From contig CAZJHX010000016.1 of NCBI GenBank assembly GCA_964545715.1, forward strand, positions 1-64,000: DNA of 64,000 nt, read 5' to 3'. Below are positions 8,264 through 17,629 of this stretch, one piece after another; the first letter of the stretch is position 1; the number at the start of each line of letters is the position of its first letter. The notes under the pieces were generated by a model, which saw only the letters and a program-made list of their open reading frames with translations, was not told where the DNA came from and ran no database searches. Position numbers and translations under genes: made by a program. This DNA is from CAZJHX01 sp964545715 (lineage in GTDB: Bacteria; Myxococcota_A; UBA9042; GCA-2863065).

Positions 8264-11200
8264 ATGTTTTCGACAGTCGCCGTCCTCAATCGCGGTGAGG
8301 CCGCGGTTCGGTTCATGCGCGCGGCCCGCACCTGGTCGCGCATCCATCCCGAGCGTCGCCTCTCGGTGCTGGCGTTCTACACGACCCCCGACGAGGGCGC
8401 CGCGTTCGTGCGCATGGCGTCCGCCGCGGTCAACCTGGGCGAGCCGCTGCAGCCCGGACCCGACGGAACCATGCGGTCCGCCTATTTGGACGTCGAGCGC
8501 GTGGTGCGGCTGTGCAAGGAGAACGGCGCCGACGCGCTGTGGCCCGGATGGGGGTTCCTGGCCGAGAGCCCGGAGCTGGTAGACGCGTGTACGGCCGCCG
8601 GCATCACGTTTATCGGACCGTCGGCCGAGGCTATGCGGCTGCTGGGCGACAAAGAGGGCGGCAAGCGCCTGGCCGAGGCGAATGACGTGCCGGTCAGCGC
8701 GTGGTCGGTCGGTTTGGTGGCCACTCCGAAAGAGGCGCTGAAGCACGCGGAGCGCATCGGCTACCCGGTGCTGCTCAAGGCCACCGCCGGCGGTGGTGGG
8801 CGCGGCATTCGCATCGTGCACGCGGCCGATCAGCTGCATGATGCCTTCAAGTCGGCGTCCTCTGAGGCGGCCGCAGCCTTCGGCAACGCCGGGCTGCTGG
8901 TCGAGCAGTTCATCCCGGTGGCGCGTCATGTCGAGGTCCAGGTGCTGGCGGATTCGCACGGCACGGTCTGGGCGTTGGGCACGCGCGACTGCTCGCTGCA
9001 GCGGCGCCACCAGAAAGTGCTGGAGGAGGCACCTGCCTCAGGGCTCTCTCCCGAGGTCGAGCGGGCGCTGTGCGATGCCGGTATCGCGGTGGCGCGCGCG
9101 TCCGGCTACGTCGGCGCCGGCACCGCTGAGTTCCTGGTCGAGCCGGACGGCAGCGCGTTCTACTTTTTGGAGATGAATACGCGGCTGCAGGTCGAGCACA
9201 CCGTCACCGAGTGTGTGTACGGCGTGGACCTGGTCGCGGCGCAGATCGACATCGCGATGGGCGACAAGCTGCCCAGCGCCGAGCCGCCGCCGATGCGCGG
9301 ACATGCGGTGGAGGCGCGGCTGAACGCCGAGGATGCCGACGACGGCTTCTCACCGTCAATCGGGCGCATCGCGCGCTTTGAGGTGCCGCAAGGGCCCGGG
9401 ATCCGTGTGGACTCGGGCTTTGGCGCGGGCGACGTGATCCCCAGCGAGTTCGACTCCAACGTCGCCAAGATCATCGCGTGGGGCGCGGACCGCGACCAGG
9501 CGTGGGCGCGCTTGTCGACCGCGCTGATGGACTGCATCTTCGCGATCGCCGGCGGGCCCACCAACCGCTCCCTCCTGCTGGAGCTGTCGTGCAGCGAGGC
9601 GGTGCGGACCGGCGGACTGACCACGCGCTGGCTGGACGACTATGTGGAGGAGCGACTGACTGGGGAGCCGCGTGCGAACCGGGATATCGCCCTTGCCGCG
9701 GCGGCGATCGGGGACCACTTGCGCGCGCGTCGCGGACACCTGCTCAACTTCCACGCCGACGCTCAGAAGGGCCTGCCGCGCCGTGTGCCGGAGGTCGGGC
9801 CGACCCATTTGCGCTATCTGGTCGACCGAGTCCCGGTCGCGTGCACCATCTCGACGCGCGGACCGGCCTGCTATCGCATCGAGTGCGGCGAGGGCGCCAT
9901 CGAGCTGAAGGCGCGCGCCACCGGACCGCGTACGTTTATCGTCACGGACAAGGCGACCCAGAGGACGCACTCTGTCCTGCGCATCGGCACGCCGACTGCG
10001 GTGTACGTCGAAGTCGACGGCATCGCGCATCGCTTTACTCGGACGTCGGACGGGCGCGTGCTGGCGGCCATTCCGGCAGCGGTCACCCGCGTGCACGTGC
10101 AGCCCGGGGAGCGCGTCGAGGCCGGCGATCGGCTGGTGACCGTCGAGGTCATGAAGATGGAGACCGCCATCGAGGCGCCGCTGAGCGGTGTGGTCACGTC
10201 GGTCAGCGTGGATATCGCCAGTCGCGTGGCGGCGGGCGATCTGCTGGTTACGATCGAGGGTGAGACGGGCGGGGACGCCAACGGGGCCGCTGCGGCGCCG
10301 GAGATCCTGCCGGTGATGGCGGCACAGGACGATGACCCGGCGCGCGTTCTTCACCGCGCTTTTCAGGGTTACGACATCTCGGATGCGGACATCGCTGCGG
10401 CCATCGCGACCCTGGAGTCTGGCAACCACAGCGCCAGCCGCACGCGCCTGTTCGAACTGCTGTCTACGGCGGTGGTTCAGATGGCGCTCTTCCAGACCGG
10501 CGTGTACGACGACGCGCGCTCGGCTGATGGTGACTCGTCGACCGATCAGCTGGCTGAGTTTGTGAAGCACCTCGAGCTGGACGACGAGACGAGCTCCGAG
10601 CGGATGCGCGCGCGGCTCAAAGAGTTTCTGGCGGATCACGACGTTATCGACCTCCATCGCAGCTTTGAGCTGGAGTGCGCGCTGCTTCGCCTCTTCCAGG
10701 CCAACCAGGCGCAAGGGCGGTTGGACAAGATCCTGTTTGGGGTTGTCGGCTCACTGATCACCGCCGATGACGACTCGCGCGGGCCGGAGGACGACAACGG
10801 GCGCCGCGAGATCCTGGAGGGGCTGGCCAACCTGGGCGTGCTGCGCAACCGGCAGCTGGCGCAGGCGGTGTGGCAAGCGATCTATCTGCTGTGCGACATG
10901 CCGCGACATCGGTTCGCGGTACGCCGGCAGGGCCTTCAGGCGCAGGCTGCGCTGACCGACCTGGTCGACCCGGACTGCAGCGAGCAGCAGCGGGCGGTCT
11001 CGCGGACGGACCTGCTGGGCGTGCCGTTGGGCACCTTGCTCGAGCTGCTGCAACAGAGCGTGCTGGAGCCGTTCCACTGCCGCCAGACGCTGCTGAGCGT
11101 GCTGATGGAGCGCATGTACGAGAACTCGCGTGAGTCGGAAGGCGAGGTTCAGCTGGCGGGCGATGCGGCCGCTGTGATGATTACGGGCGACGCCGGACAG

Positions 11201-13717
11201 CGCGTGCTTGGCGTCTTTGTCGGCGCCGAATCCGATCTGCCGCCGCTGGTTCGTGAGCTGCCGGATGCCGGCGCGGTGGATCTGCTGCTTGGCTTCTCGC
11301 CGGACGTCGAGATGCTGCCTAAGCTGTTCGAGGGCTTGACCGGAGATACCCGGATCAGCGCGATCTGGGGGACGGGCGAGGACGGTATTCGCTCGCGGAC
11401 CTACGCTCTCAATGGTGGGATTCCCGCCGAGGTGGAGCTGTACCGCGACTTGCACCCGGCGCGCGCGACCGCGCTGGAGGTCGATCGTCTGGTCGGCTTT
11501 GAGTGCACGCGCCTGCCCGCGCCCGGCGGACTGTTTCTGGCGCTGGCGGCGGCCAGGGATGGGACGGGCGACGAGCGCCTGTTCGCCATCGGCGAGGTCG
11601 AGCGTGTGGAGCCGGAGCCGGATGGGGACGGCGGCGTGCGTCTGCCGCACTTCGAGAAGACGTTTTTGGACGCGGTCTTTGCGCTGCGTCAGGCCATGCG
11701 CCTGCGCACCGGGCGCGACAAGCTGGTCTGGAACCGCCTGACGTTGTTCCTGCGGCCCGAGGTCAAGCTGACACGAGGCCAGATGGAGCGGGTCGCCGAG
11801 CGCCTCGCGCCGCCGACGTCGGGGCTGGGGCTGGAGAAGGTCGTGGTCCGTGCTCGAATCCGCAACCCGGACCGCCCGCGGGCCAAGGCGGTGGACACCA
11901 TCGTGGAGTGGTCCAACCCGACCGGGCGCGGGCCGACGCTGAGCTTTGCGCTGCCTCGCTCGCGTGCGATCCGGGTGCTGTCGGATTACGAGCGTCGTGT
12001 CGTCGACGCCCGCCGGCGCGGCAAGTTCTATCCGTACGAGCTGATTCGCTCGCTGACTTCCACCGGCTCGGTGGGCTTCGCCGAAGGAGAGTTCGAGGAG
12101 CTGGACCTGGCCGCCGACGGCAAGGCGTTGGAGTCGGTTTACAAGCGTCCGTACGGGCAAAACCAGGCCAACCTGGTCGTCGGGCGTATCACGAATCGAG
12201 TGGAGCGCTTCCCCGATGGGTTGACGCGCATGCTGATCGTCGGGGATCCGACGCGCACGATGGGATCCCTGGGTGAGGCGGAGTGCCGGCGCGTCATCGC
12301 GGCGCTGGACATGGCCGCCGACGAGGGCATCCCGCTGGAGTGGGTGCCGATCTCGTCGGGGGCGCGAATCTCGTTCGACTCCGGCACGGAGAACCTGGAC
12401 TGGACCGCGCGCGTGCTGCGTCGCATCGTCGAGTTCACCCAGGACGGCGGTGTGATCAACATCATTGTGGACAGCACCTGCGTTGGCGCCCAGAGCTATT
12501 GGAACGCCGAGGCGACCATGCTGAACCACTGCCGCGGCGCGCTGATCATGACGCCGCAGGGCTGCATGCTGCTCACCGGCAAGCGGGCGTTGGAGTACAG
12601 CGGCTCTGTGGCGGCGGCGACGAATCTGGGCATCGGCGGTCTTGACGAGATCATGGGGCCCAACGGGCAGGCCCAATACACGGCGCCCAACTTGCGCGAG
12701 GCCTACGCTCGCCTGTTTGAGCACTATGCGCTGACCTACCAGCCCCGCACGGAGGGCTACACCCGGTCGGTGCACACCAGCGACCCGATCGATCGGGACG
12801 TTACGCGTATGGCGTATCGGGGCCAGGAGGGCTTTGCGACCATCGGCGAGATCTTCAGCGACGAGACGAACCCCGGGCGCAAGCGGCCGTTTGCGGTGCG
12901 CGAAGTGCTGCACGCCGTGGTCGACCAGGACGCGCCCGCGCTCGAGCGCTGGGGTGGTTGGGACGGCGCCGAGACCGCGGTCGTGTATCACGCGCAGCTC
13001 GGTGGTCAGCCGGTTTGCGTGGTCGGCATCGAGTCGATGACGCTGCGGCGTCGCGGAGAGATCCCGGCCGATGGACCGGACAGCTGGAGCAGCGGCACGC
13101 TCTTCCCGCAGTCCAGCCGCAAGGTGGCGCGGGCCATCGACGGCGCCAGCGGCGTGGCTCCCGTGGTCGTGCTGGCCAACCTGTCGGGCTTTGACGGCTC
13201 TCCCGAGTCGCTGCGGCGCTGGCAGCTGGAGTACGGCGCGTCGATCGGCCGCGCGGTCGTGAACTTTGACGGCCCCATCGTGTTCTGTGTCATCGCGCGC
13301 TACCACGGCGGCGCCTACGTCGTGTTCAGCCAGGACTTGAACGACGACCTGGAGTCGGTCGCGCTGGACGGCACCTACGCCAGCGTCATCGGCGGTGGTC
13401 CGGCAGCCGCGGTGGTCTTCCCGGGGCTGGTCCGCCGGCGCACGGCGACCGATCCCCGCGTGAAAGAGGAGCGCGCGCGACTGGACGCGACCACCGACGT
13501 CGAGACGGCGGCGGCGCAAGCCAGGTTCGACGCGGTGTACCGCAGCGTTGAGGCCGATGTACAGAGCAAGGTGGCGGGAGAGTTTGACGGCGTGCACACG
13601 GTGCAGCGCGCCAAGGATGTGGGCTCGCTGTCGGAGATCATCGGCCCGGCTGATCTGCGGCCGTATCTGGTCGAGCGCGTCCGCGTGGGCATCGAGCGCT
13701 ACCTGACCCGCGCATAA
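8264..13717 (+). CDS. Single-chain acetyl-/acyl-CoA carboxylase (biotin carboxylase-BCCP-carboxyltransferase)
   Basis: A 1,817-residue multifunctional carboxylase that would make malonyl-CoA (or a related acyl-malonate) for fatty-acid or polyketide synthesis. Residues 1-460 or so are a biotin carboxylase with an ATP-grasp loop at Lys172 and GGGGRGIRIV, then CSLQRRHQKVLEEAP and FLEMNTRLQVEH. Biotinyl carrier motif VEVMKMETAIEAPLSG follows, with Lys631 as the biotin site. A long central region (about 680-1130) has no clear motif. The last 650 residues are a carboxyltransferase (SSGARISFDSG, STCVGAQSYWNAEATM, GIGGLDEIMGPNGQAQY). The order BC-BCCP-centre-CT is that of eukaryotic ACC, not the separate AccA/B/C/D subunits of most bacteria. 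ATG 8264 follows AGGAG; the frame is open further upstream only inside ribA. Confidence 0.88.
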   Translation: MFSTVAVLNRGEAAVRFMRAARTWSRIHPERRLSVLAFYTTPDEGAAFVRMASAAVNLGEPLQPGPDGTMRSAYLDVERVVRLCKENGADALWPGWGFLAESPELVDACTAAGITFIGPSAEAMRLLGDKEGGKRLAEANDVPVSAWSVGLVATPKEALKHAERIGYPVLLKATAGGGGRGIRIVHAADQLHDAFKSASSEAAAAFGNAGLLVEQFIPVARHVEVQVLADSHGTVWALGTRDCSLQRRHQKVLEEAPASGLSPEVERALCDAGIAVARASGYVGAGTAEFLVEPDGSAFYFLEMNTRLQVEHTVTECVYGVDLVAAQIDIAMGDKLPSAEPPPMRGHAVEARLNAEDADDGFSPSIGRIARFEVPQGPGIRVDSGFGAGDVIPSEFDSNVAKIIAWGADRDQAWARLSTALMDCIFAIAGGPTNRSLLLELSCSEAVRTGGLTTRWLDDYVEERLTGEPRANRDIALAAAAIGDHLRARRGHLLNFHADAQKGLPRRVPEVGPTHLRYLVDRVPVACTISTRGPACYRIECGEGAIELKARATGPRTFIVTDKATQRTHSVLRIGTPTAVYVEVDGIAHRFTRTSDGRVLAAIPAAVTRVHVQPGERVEAGDRLVTVEVMKMETAIEAPLSGVVTSVSVDIASRVAAGDLLVTIEGETGGDANGAAAAPEILPVMAAQDDDPARVLHRAFQGYDISDADIAAAIATLESGNHSASRTRLFELLSTAVVQMALFQTGVYDDARSADGDSSTDQLAEFVKHLELDDETSSERMRARLKEFLADHDVIDLHRSFELECALLRLFQANQAQGRLDKILFGVVGSLITADDDSRGPEDDNGRREILEGLANLGVLRNRQLAQAVWQAIYLLCDMPRHRFAVRRQGLQAQAALTDLVDPDCSEQQRAVSRTDLLGVPLGTLLELLQQSVLEPFHCRQTLLSVLMERMYENSRESEGEVQLAGDAAAVMITGDAGQRVLGVFVGAESDLPPLVRELPDAGAVDLLLGFSPDVEMLPKLFEGLTGDTRISAIWGTGEDGIRSRTYALNGGIPAEVELYRDLHPARATALEVDRLVGFECTRLPAPGGLFLALAAARDGTGDERLFAIGEVERVEPEPDGDGGVRLPHFEKTFLDAVFALRQAMRLRTGRDKLVWNRLTLFLRPEVKLTRGQMERVAERLAPPTSGLGLEKVVVRARIRNPDRPRAKAVDTIVEWSNPTGRGPTLSFALPRSRAIRVLSDYERRVVDARRRGKFYPYELIRSLTSTGSVGFAEGEFEELDLAADGKALESVYKRPYGQNQANLVVGRITNRVERFPDGLTRMLIVGDPTRTMGSLGEAECRRVIAALDMAADEGIPLEWVPISSGARISFDSGTENLDWTARVLRRIVEFTQDGGVINIIVDSTCVGAQSYWNAEATMLNHCRGALIMTPQGCMLLTGKRALEYSGSVAAATNLGIGGLDEIMGPNGQAQYTAPNLREAYARLFEHYALTYQPRTEGYTRSVHTSDPIDRDVTRMAYRGQEGFATIGEIFSDETNPGRKRPFAVREVLHAVVDQDAPALERWGGWDGAETAVVYHAQLGGQPVCVVGIESMTLRRRGEIPADGPDSWSSGTLFPQSSRKVARAIDGASGVAPVVVLANLSGFDGSPESLRRWQLEYGASIGRAVVNFDGPIVFCVIARYHGGAYVVFSQDLNDDLESVALDGTYASVIGGGPAAAVVFPGLVRRRTATDPRVKEERARLDATTDVETAAAQARFDAVYRSVEADVQSKVAGEFDGVHTVQRAKDVGSLSEIIGPADLRPYLVERVRVGIERYLTRA

Positions 13718-13745
13718 CCGCGCAGTCCGGCTATAATGGGCCGGC

Positions 13746-14585
13746 ATGCCGTACAAGGAACACCTGACAATACTCGCGATCGGGCTGGTGGTGACCGGCG
13801 CGATCGTGTTGTTGGCGCGCAGTCGGCATCAACCCGCGCCCGCTCGGCAGCCGGCTCAGAGCGCGGTGGCGGCGCCTGTCGCGACCGCAGTTCAGCCGGT
13901 CGCCGCCGACAAGCCCCAGCCCGAGGTGACGGATCCCAAAGAGGAGGCGGCCTGGAAGGCTCGATACGAGGCCAGCAAGCGCAATCTGGCCGCCCGTGCG
14001 CGGGTCGCGGCGCTGGAGCGAAAGCGCTTCGAGGGCGCGGCCATCAAGGAGCAGGAGGCGCTGGACAAAGAAAACGCGGCCCTGGAGCGGGCGCGCGCTG
14101 AGGCTGAGGCCGCGGCCGGGACGGATGGCCAGGACGAGGACGACACCCAGGAGGAACCGGTGGCGCCGTCGGGCGGGGGCCGGATCGTGGATGTCCCCGC
14201 GAGCAGCGCCCTGGCCACCGCGCGCGCGGCCGACGTGGGCGTTCTGTACGCCTGGGCCACGTGGTGAGGCCACTGTCGCCGGAGTTTGCCGGCGGTTGAG
14301 GCGATGACCAGAAAGTACGGCGGCCGGGTCACGACGGTGGTGCTGTCGACGGATAAGGAGCGCGGGGACCTGGAGAAGTTTGTCGCCGGACGGCGCGCGC
14401 CTACGTCCATGTATCGGGTGAGTGACGGAACGCTGGCGCTCGGGGCGGCGATCGCGCAGGCGGGCGGCAGCTATCGCGGTGCGATTCCGTACACCGCGGT
14501 CTTCGTGGCGGGACGGCTCGTCAACGAGTGGACCGGCACGGGTGGCCCCAAGGCGCTCGCGGCTGAGGTGGGTCGCCGGCTGTGA
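13746..14585 (+). CDS. Membrane-anchored thioredoxin-like selenoprotein (W-U-G-H-C)
   Basis: Read through TGA 14265-14267, the frame encodes 279 residues with selenocysteine at position 174. The parts are an N-terminal hydrophobic anchor (residues 7-24), a Pro/Ala then Lys/Glu/Ala-rich, probably coiled-coil linker, and a thioredoxin-fold domain from about 160. YAWATW-U-GHCRRSLPAVEAM takes the place of the usual W-C-x-x-C active site, and the later GAIPYTAVFVAGR supplies the typical cis-Pro loop. Both halves are in the same frame, with no other stop in between. The end overlaps the next gene's GTG (GTGA, 14582-14585), as expected for a true coding end. The role is probably thiol-disulfide exchange; the side of the membrane is unclear because charged residues flank the anchor on both sides. 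Stopping at the TGA would give a protein of 173 residues with no catalytic motif. Confidence 0.85.
14277..14294 (+). promoter_or_regulatory. Bacterial SECIS-type hairpin
   Basis: CGCCGG (14277-14282) pairs perfectly with CCGGCG (14289-14294) around the loop AGTTTG, and two G-U pairs extend the stem downward. The stem begins 9 bases after the TGA. A G in the first two loop bases, a loop of 3-14 bases and the apical loop about 16-37 bases from the TGA are the known bacterial SECIS rules, and all are met. Confidence 0.75.
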
Positions 14586-16738
14586 CCGCACCCATCGAGC
14601 GCTTTCTGCCTGCGTCGCGGGACCCGGATGTGCTGCGCCGCGGCCGGATGCTGATCCACGCCGCGTGGATGTTGAGCCCCGCCATCCTGCTGATCGCCGT
14701 GTTCGGCATGATCGCGGAGGGGGAGATCAGCTATCGCGTCGTGCTGCTGGCCGGCATGTCGGTGGTCTTGGCGCTGGCGCCCGCTGTGCAGAGGGCCACC
14801 GGCAGCGTCGACCTGGCCGCGCATCTGATGGGCCTGGTGGGCCTGGTGCTCATGGTCCTGTTCTCGTTTCAAACGGGCGGTATGCCCGTGGCCACGTTTG
14901 TGTGGGTGGCGGTGATCCCGCTGCTGGGGCTGCTGCTGGGCGGGGTGCGGATGGCCACGATCTGGGGCTCCGTGATGATGGTCATGGTCGCGGTGCTGTG
15001 GGCCCTGGGGCAGCGCGGGTACGAGTTTGTGCGCATCTTGTCGCCCGCGGACGAGTGGTGGGTGGGCGCCGCGTGCGCGATGTTGGCCATCGGCTTTGGG
15101 GTCGGGCTGGCGCGCGTGTACGACCGGGAGCGCGTGCGGGCGCTGGAGGCCGCGCTGGACGCGACGCGGGAGGCGTTGGAGGCCGACCGCGCCAAGAGCG
15201 AGTTTCTGGCGATGATGTCGCACGAGATCCGGACGCCGCTGAACGCGGTGATCGGGATGACGGGGCTGTTGATCGACTCGGGGCTGGACGATCCGCAGCT
15301 GGAGATGGCGCGGACGGCGCGCGTGTCGGGCAATCAGCTGCTCACCCTGATCAACGACATCCTGGACTTCTCGAAGATCGAGGCGGACCGGCTGGAGCTG
15401 GAGCGCGTCGATTTCGACCTGCCCGGGACCATGGAGGACGCGCTGGACCTGTTTGCCGCCGCGGCGCGCGCCAAGGGGCTGGTGCTGGCCTGCTTTATCG
15501 AGCATGACGTGCCCGAGCGCGTTGTGGGTGATCCCGGGCGGGCGCGGCAGATCCTGCTGAACCTGATCGGCAACGCGGTGAAGTTTACCGACCATGGCGA
15601 GGTCGTGGTGCGCGCGCGGCGGGAGAGCAGTGATGGGCGCACTACCGTGGTCCGCTTTGAGGTGAAGGACACGGGCGTGGGCATGACGGCAGAGCGCAGT
15701 GCGCGACTCTTCGAGCCGTTTACGCAGCAGGACTCCAGTACGACGCGACCCTTCGGAGGGACGGGCCTGGGGCTGGCGATCTCAAAGCGGCTGATCGAGA
15801 TGATGGGCGGCGAGATCGGTATGGAGAGTGAGGCGGACCGCGGCAGCACCTTCTGGTTTACCGTGCCGTTTGCGCGCCAGTCCGTGGCGCTGCAGGCGCA
15901 CTCGCGCCCGATTCAGGACCTGGCGGGGCTGCGCGTGCTGGTGGTCGGGCACAACAAGACGCGCCGCGATGTGGTCCGTCATGTCCTCAGCAGCGTGAAC
16001 ATCCGCTCGGAGGTGGCGGCGGACGCCAACGCCGCGCTGGTGGAGCTGCGGGCGTCCAGGCTGCGAGGGGACCCGCCGCGGTTGGTGATCATCGACCGGC
16101 GGTTGCCCGGCACCGATGGGTTGGAGCTGGCGCGCTTGATTCGGCGCGGCGGCGACACCGGGGCCACGGCGTTGATTTTGCTGACGACCGGCACCGAGGA
16201 CGGGCTGCGCGAGCTGGCGGACGAGGTCGGTGTGCAGGCGGTGCTGACCCGGCCGCTGCGGCGATATGCGCTGCTGGACGCGGTGGGGGCTGCGATCGGG
16301 ATGTGGGAGCCTCGCGCCCAGCGCTTCCCGGCGCTGATTCCGGGCAACCGGCGGGGTCGGGTGCTGGTCGTGGAGGACAACCCGGTCAACCAGACCGTGG
16401 CGCTGATGAGTCTGGAGCGGCTGGGCTTTCGCGTGGACCTGGCGGCGAACGGAATCGAGGCGCTGGAGGCGTTTGACCGCATGCCGTACGACGCGGTCTT
16501 GATGGACTGTCACATGCCCGAGATGGACGGCTTCGCTGCGACGGCCGAGATTCGTCGTCGCGAGAACGGGAGCAGGCGCACGCCGATCGTGGCGATGACG
16601 GCCAGCGTGCTGCAGCGTGACCGCGACCGCTGCTTTCGAGCGGGGATGGACGACTTCGTGTCCAAGCCGTTTGAGGCGCGTGATCTGGACCGGGTGCTGG
16701 GCCACTGGCTGCCGGCGCCGGACGCGTCGGGCTCGTGA
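14582..16738 (+). CDS. Membrane hybrid histidine kinase with two receiver domains
   Basis: A 718-residue sensor kinase. About five to six membrane helices fill residues 25-180, with no periplasmic domain of note, and a short coiled coil follows. HisKA has phospho-acceptor His214 (SHEIRTPLNAVIGM). The HATPase has DTGVGM and FGGTGLGLAISKRLIEMMGG. The first receiver-like domain looks degenerate: VVGHN replaces the acidic pair and TRPLR the usual Lys-Pro, though Asp in IIDRRLPGTDG remains. The C-terminal receiver is intact (VVEDNPVNQ, Asp642 in LMDCHMPEMDG, SKPFE). It starts at GTG 14582 overlapping the selenoprotein stop, so the two are translationally coupled. A redox input is possible but not shown. 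No partner output protein is adjacent. Confidence 0.88.
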   Translation: MTAPIERFLPASRDPDVLRRGRMLIHAAWMLSPAILLIAVFGMIAEGEISYRVVLLAGMSVVLALAPAVQRATGSVDLAAHLMGLVGLVLMVLFSFQTGGMPVATFVWVAVIPLLGLLLGGVRMATIWGSVMMVMVAVLWALGQRGYEFVRILSPADEWWVGAACAMLAIGFGVGLARVYDRERVRALEAALDATREALEADRAKSEFLAMMSHEIRTPLNAVIGMTGLLIDSGLDDPQLEMARTARVSGNQLLTLINDILDFSKIEADRLELERVDFDLPGTMEDALDLFAAAARAKGLVLACFIEHDVPERVVGDPGRARQILLNLIGNAVKFTDHGEVVVRARRESSDGRTTVVRFEVKDTGVGMTAERSARLFEPFTQQDSSTTRPFGGTGLGLAISKRLIEMMGGEIGMESEADRGSTFWFTVPFARQSVALQAHSRPIQDLAGLRVLVVGHNKTRRDVVRHVLSSVNIRSEVAADANAALVELRASRLRGDPPRLVIIDRRLPGTDGLELARLIRRGGDTGATALILLTTGTEDGLRELADEVGVQAVLTRPLRRYALLDAVGAAIGMWEPRAQRFPALIPGNRRGRVLVVEDNPVNQTVALMSLERLGFRVDLAANGIEALEAFDRMPYDAVLMDCHMPEMDGFAATAEIRRRENGSRRTPIVAMTASVLQRDRDRCFRAGMDDFVSKPFEARDLDRVLGHWLPAPDASGS

Positions 16739-17550
16739 GGGCGTGCGTGATCGCGTTGGTTGTCGCGTCGTTGGCGTGGTGCGAGGCCGCGGCTCACGAC
16801 AGCCCGGCGGCGCGTGTGCGGGCGATCACGGTGGAGCTCGAGTTTGACCCGGACAACGCGTCGCTGTGGCTGGAGCGGGCCACGTTGCAGCAGCGGCTGC
16901 AGCACTACGACAAGGCGCTGGCGGACGTGGACCGGGCTGCACAGCTGCTTGGTGCCGCGCATCCAAATGTGGCGACGCGGCGGGGCCTGCTCCTACTGGA
17001 TGCGGGCAAGCACGCTGAGGCGGTGGCCGCGCTGGACAAGGTGAAGCCAAAGGACGTGACGCAGCGTGTGGCCGTGGCGCGCGCGACAGCGTACGTGGCG
17101 ATGCAGCGCGTGGGGCCGGCCATCAAGGCGTATGAACAGGCCTGGACGTTTGGCGTCACGCCCGACATCGCGTTGTCGTTGGGGCGGGCATGGGAGCGGC
17201 TTGGCGAGCTGAACCGCTCGGTGTTGATCTATCAGCGGGCCCTGGCCGAATTGGGGGGCGCCGTCGTGGTGAAGCTGGCGTTGATCGACGCCTACACACG
17301 GCTGCACCGCATCGAGAAGGCGCTGGGGCTGATCGACGCCATGATCGCCAAAGTGCCGGTAAAGGCGGCGTGGCGCATCCGGCGCGCTGAGGTGCTGCTG
17401 GCCGCGCGTCGCAACCCCGAGGCGGCGGCTGCTTACCGAGCGGCGCTCAAAGAGATCGAGCGCAGATACGCCAAACGGCCGAACCAGCTGCTGAAAGCCC
17501 AGAGACAAAAGGCCTCGGCAGGGCTGGAGCGCGCGTTGAAATCGCCCTGA
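16735..17550 (+). CDS. Exported TPR-repeat protein
   Basis: A 271-residue protein beginning at GTG 16735, which overlaps the kinase stop (GTGA). It has a short N-terminal signal sequence (ACVIALVVASLAWCEAAA), likely cleaved after Ala-x-Ala. TPR-like helical repeats follow, for example DPDNASLWLERATLQQRLQ, DVTQRVAVARATAYVAMQ and PDIALSLGRAWERLGELN. No catalytic motif is seen. TPR proteins are scaffolds; the coupling suggests a role with the kinase or selenoprotein, perhaps in the periplasm, but that is inference. Confidence 0.75.
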   Translation: MRACVIALVVASLAWCEAAAHDSPAARVRAITVELEFDPDNASLWLERATLQQRLQHYDKALADVDRAAQLLGAAHPNVATRRGLLLLDAGKHAEAVAALDKVKPKDVTQRVAVARATAYVAMQRVGPAIKAYEQAWTFGVTPDIALSLGRAWERLGELNRSVLIYQRALAELGGAVVVKLALIDAYTRLHRIEKALGLIDAMIAKVPVKAAWRIRRAEVLLAARRNPEAAAAYRAALKEIERRYAKRPNQLLKAQRQKASAGLERALKSP

Positions 17551-17579
17551 ACGCGTGACTGAGCGGTGGGACCCAGAGT

Positions 17580-17595
17580 CGGCACGGATGCTGCT
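17580..17595 (+). promoter_or_regulatory. Weak sigma-54 promoter candidate
   Basis: CGGCACGGATGCTGCT matches the sigma-54 consensus TGGCACG-N4-TTGCW with two changes and has the required GG-N10-GC spacing (GG 17581-17582, GC 17593-17594). It lies 35 bases before the lipoprotein start. In G+C-rich DNA such matches arise by chance, so this is tentative. Confidence 0.25.
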
Positions 17596-17629
17596 ACTAC
17601 AGCGAGGCATGTGGGAAAGGAGACCCCAG

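Noticed and set aside
10751..13756. Long minus-strand open frame (about 1,000 codons) opposite the carboxylase
   Set aside because: It is a G+C-driven shadow of the plus-strand gene: Arg/His/Gln-rich, no recognisable motif, while the plus frame has clear carboxylase domains throughout.
14265..14267. Frameshift or pseudogene explanation for the interrupted thioredoxin gene
   Set aside because: Both halves are in the same frame, so no shift is needed. The stop falls exactly on the catalytic Cys, a SECIS-like hairpin follows, and the same pattern recurs at 39041-39043.
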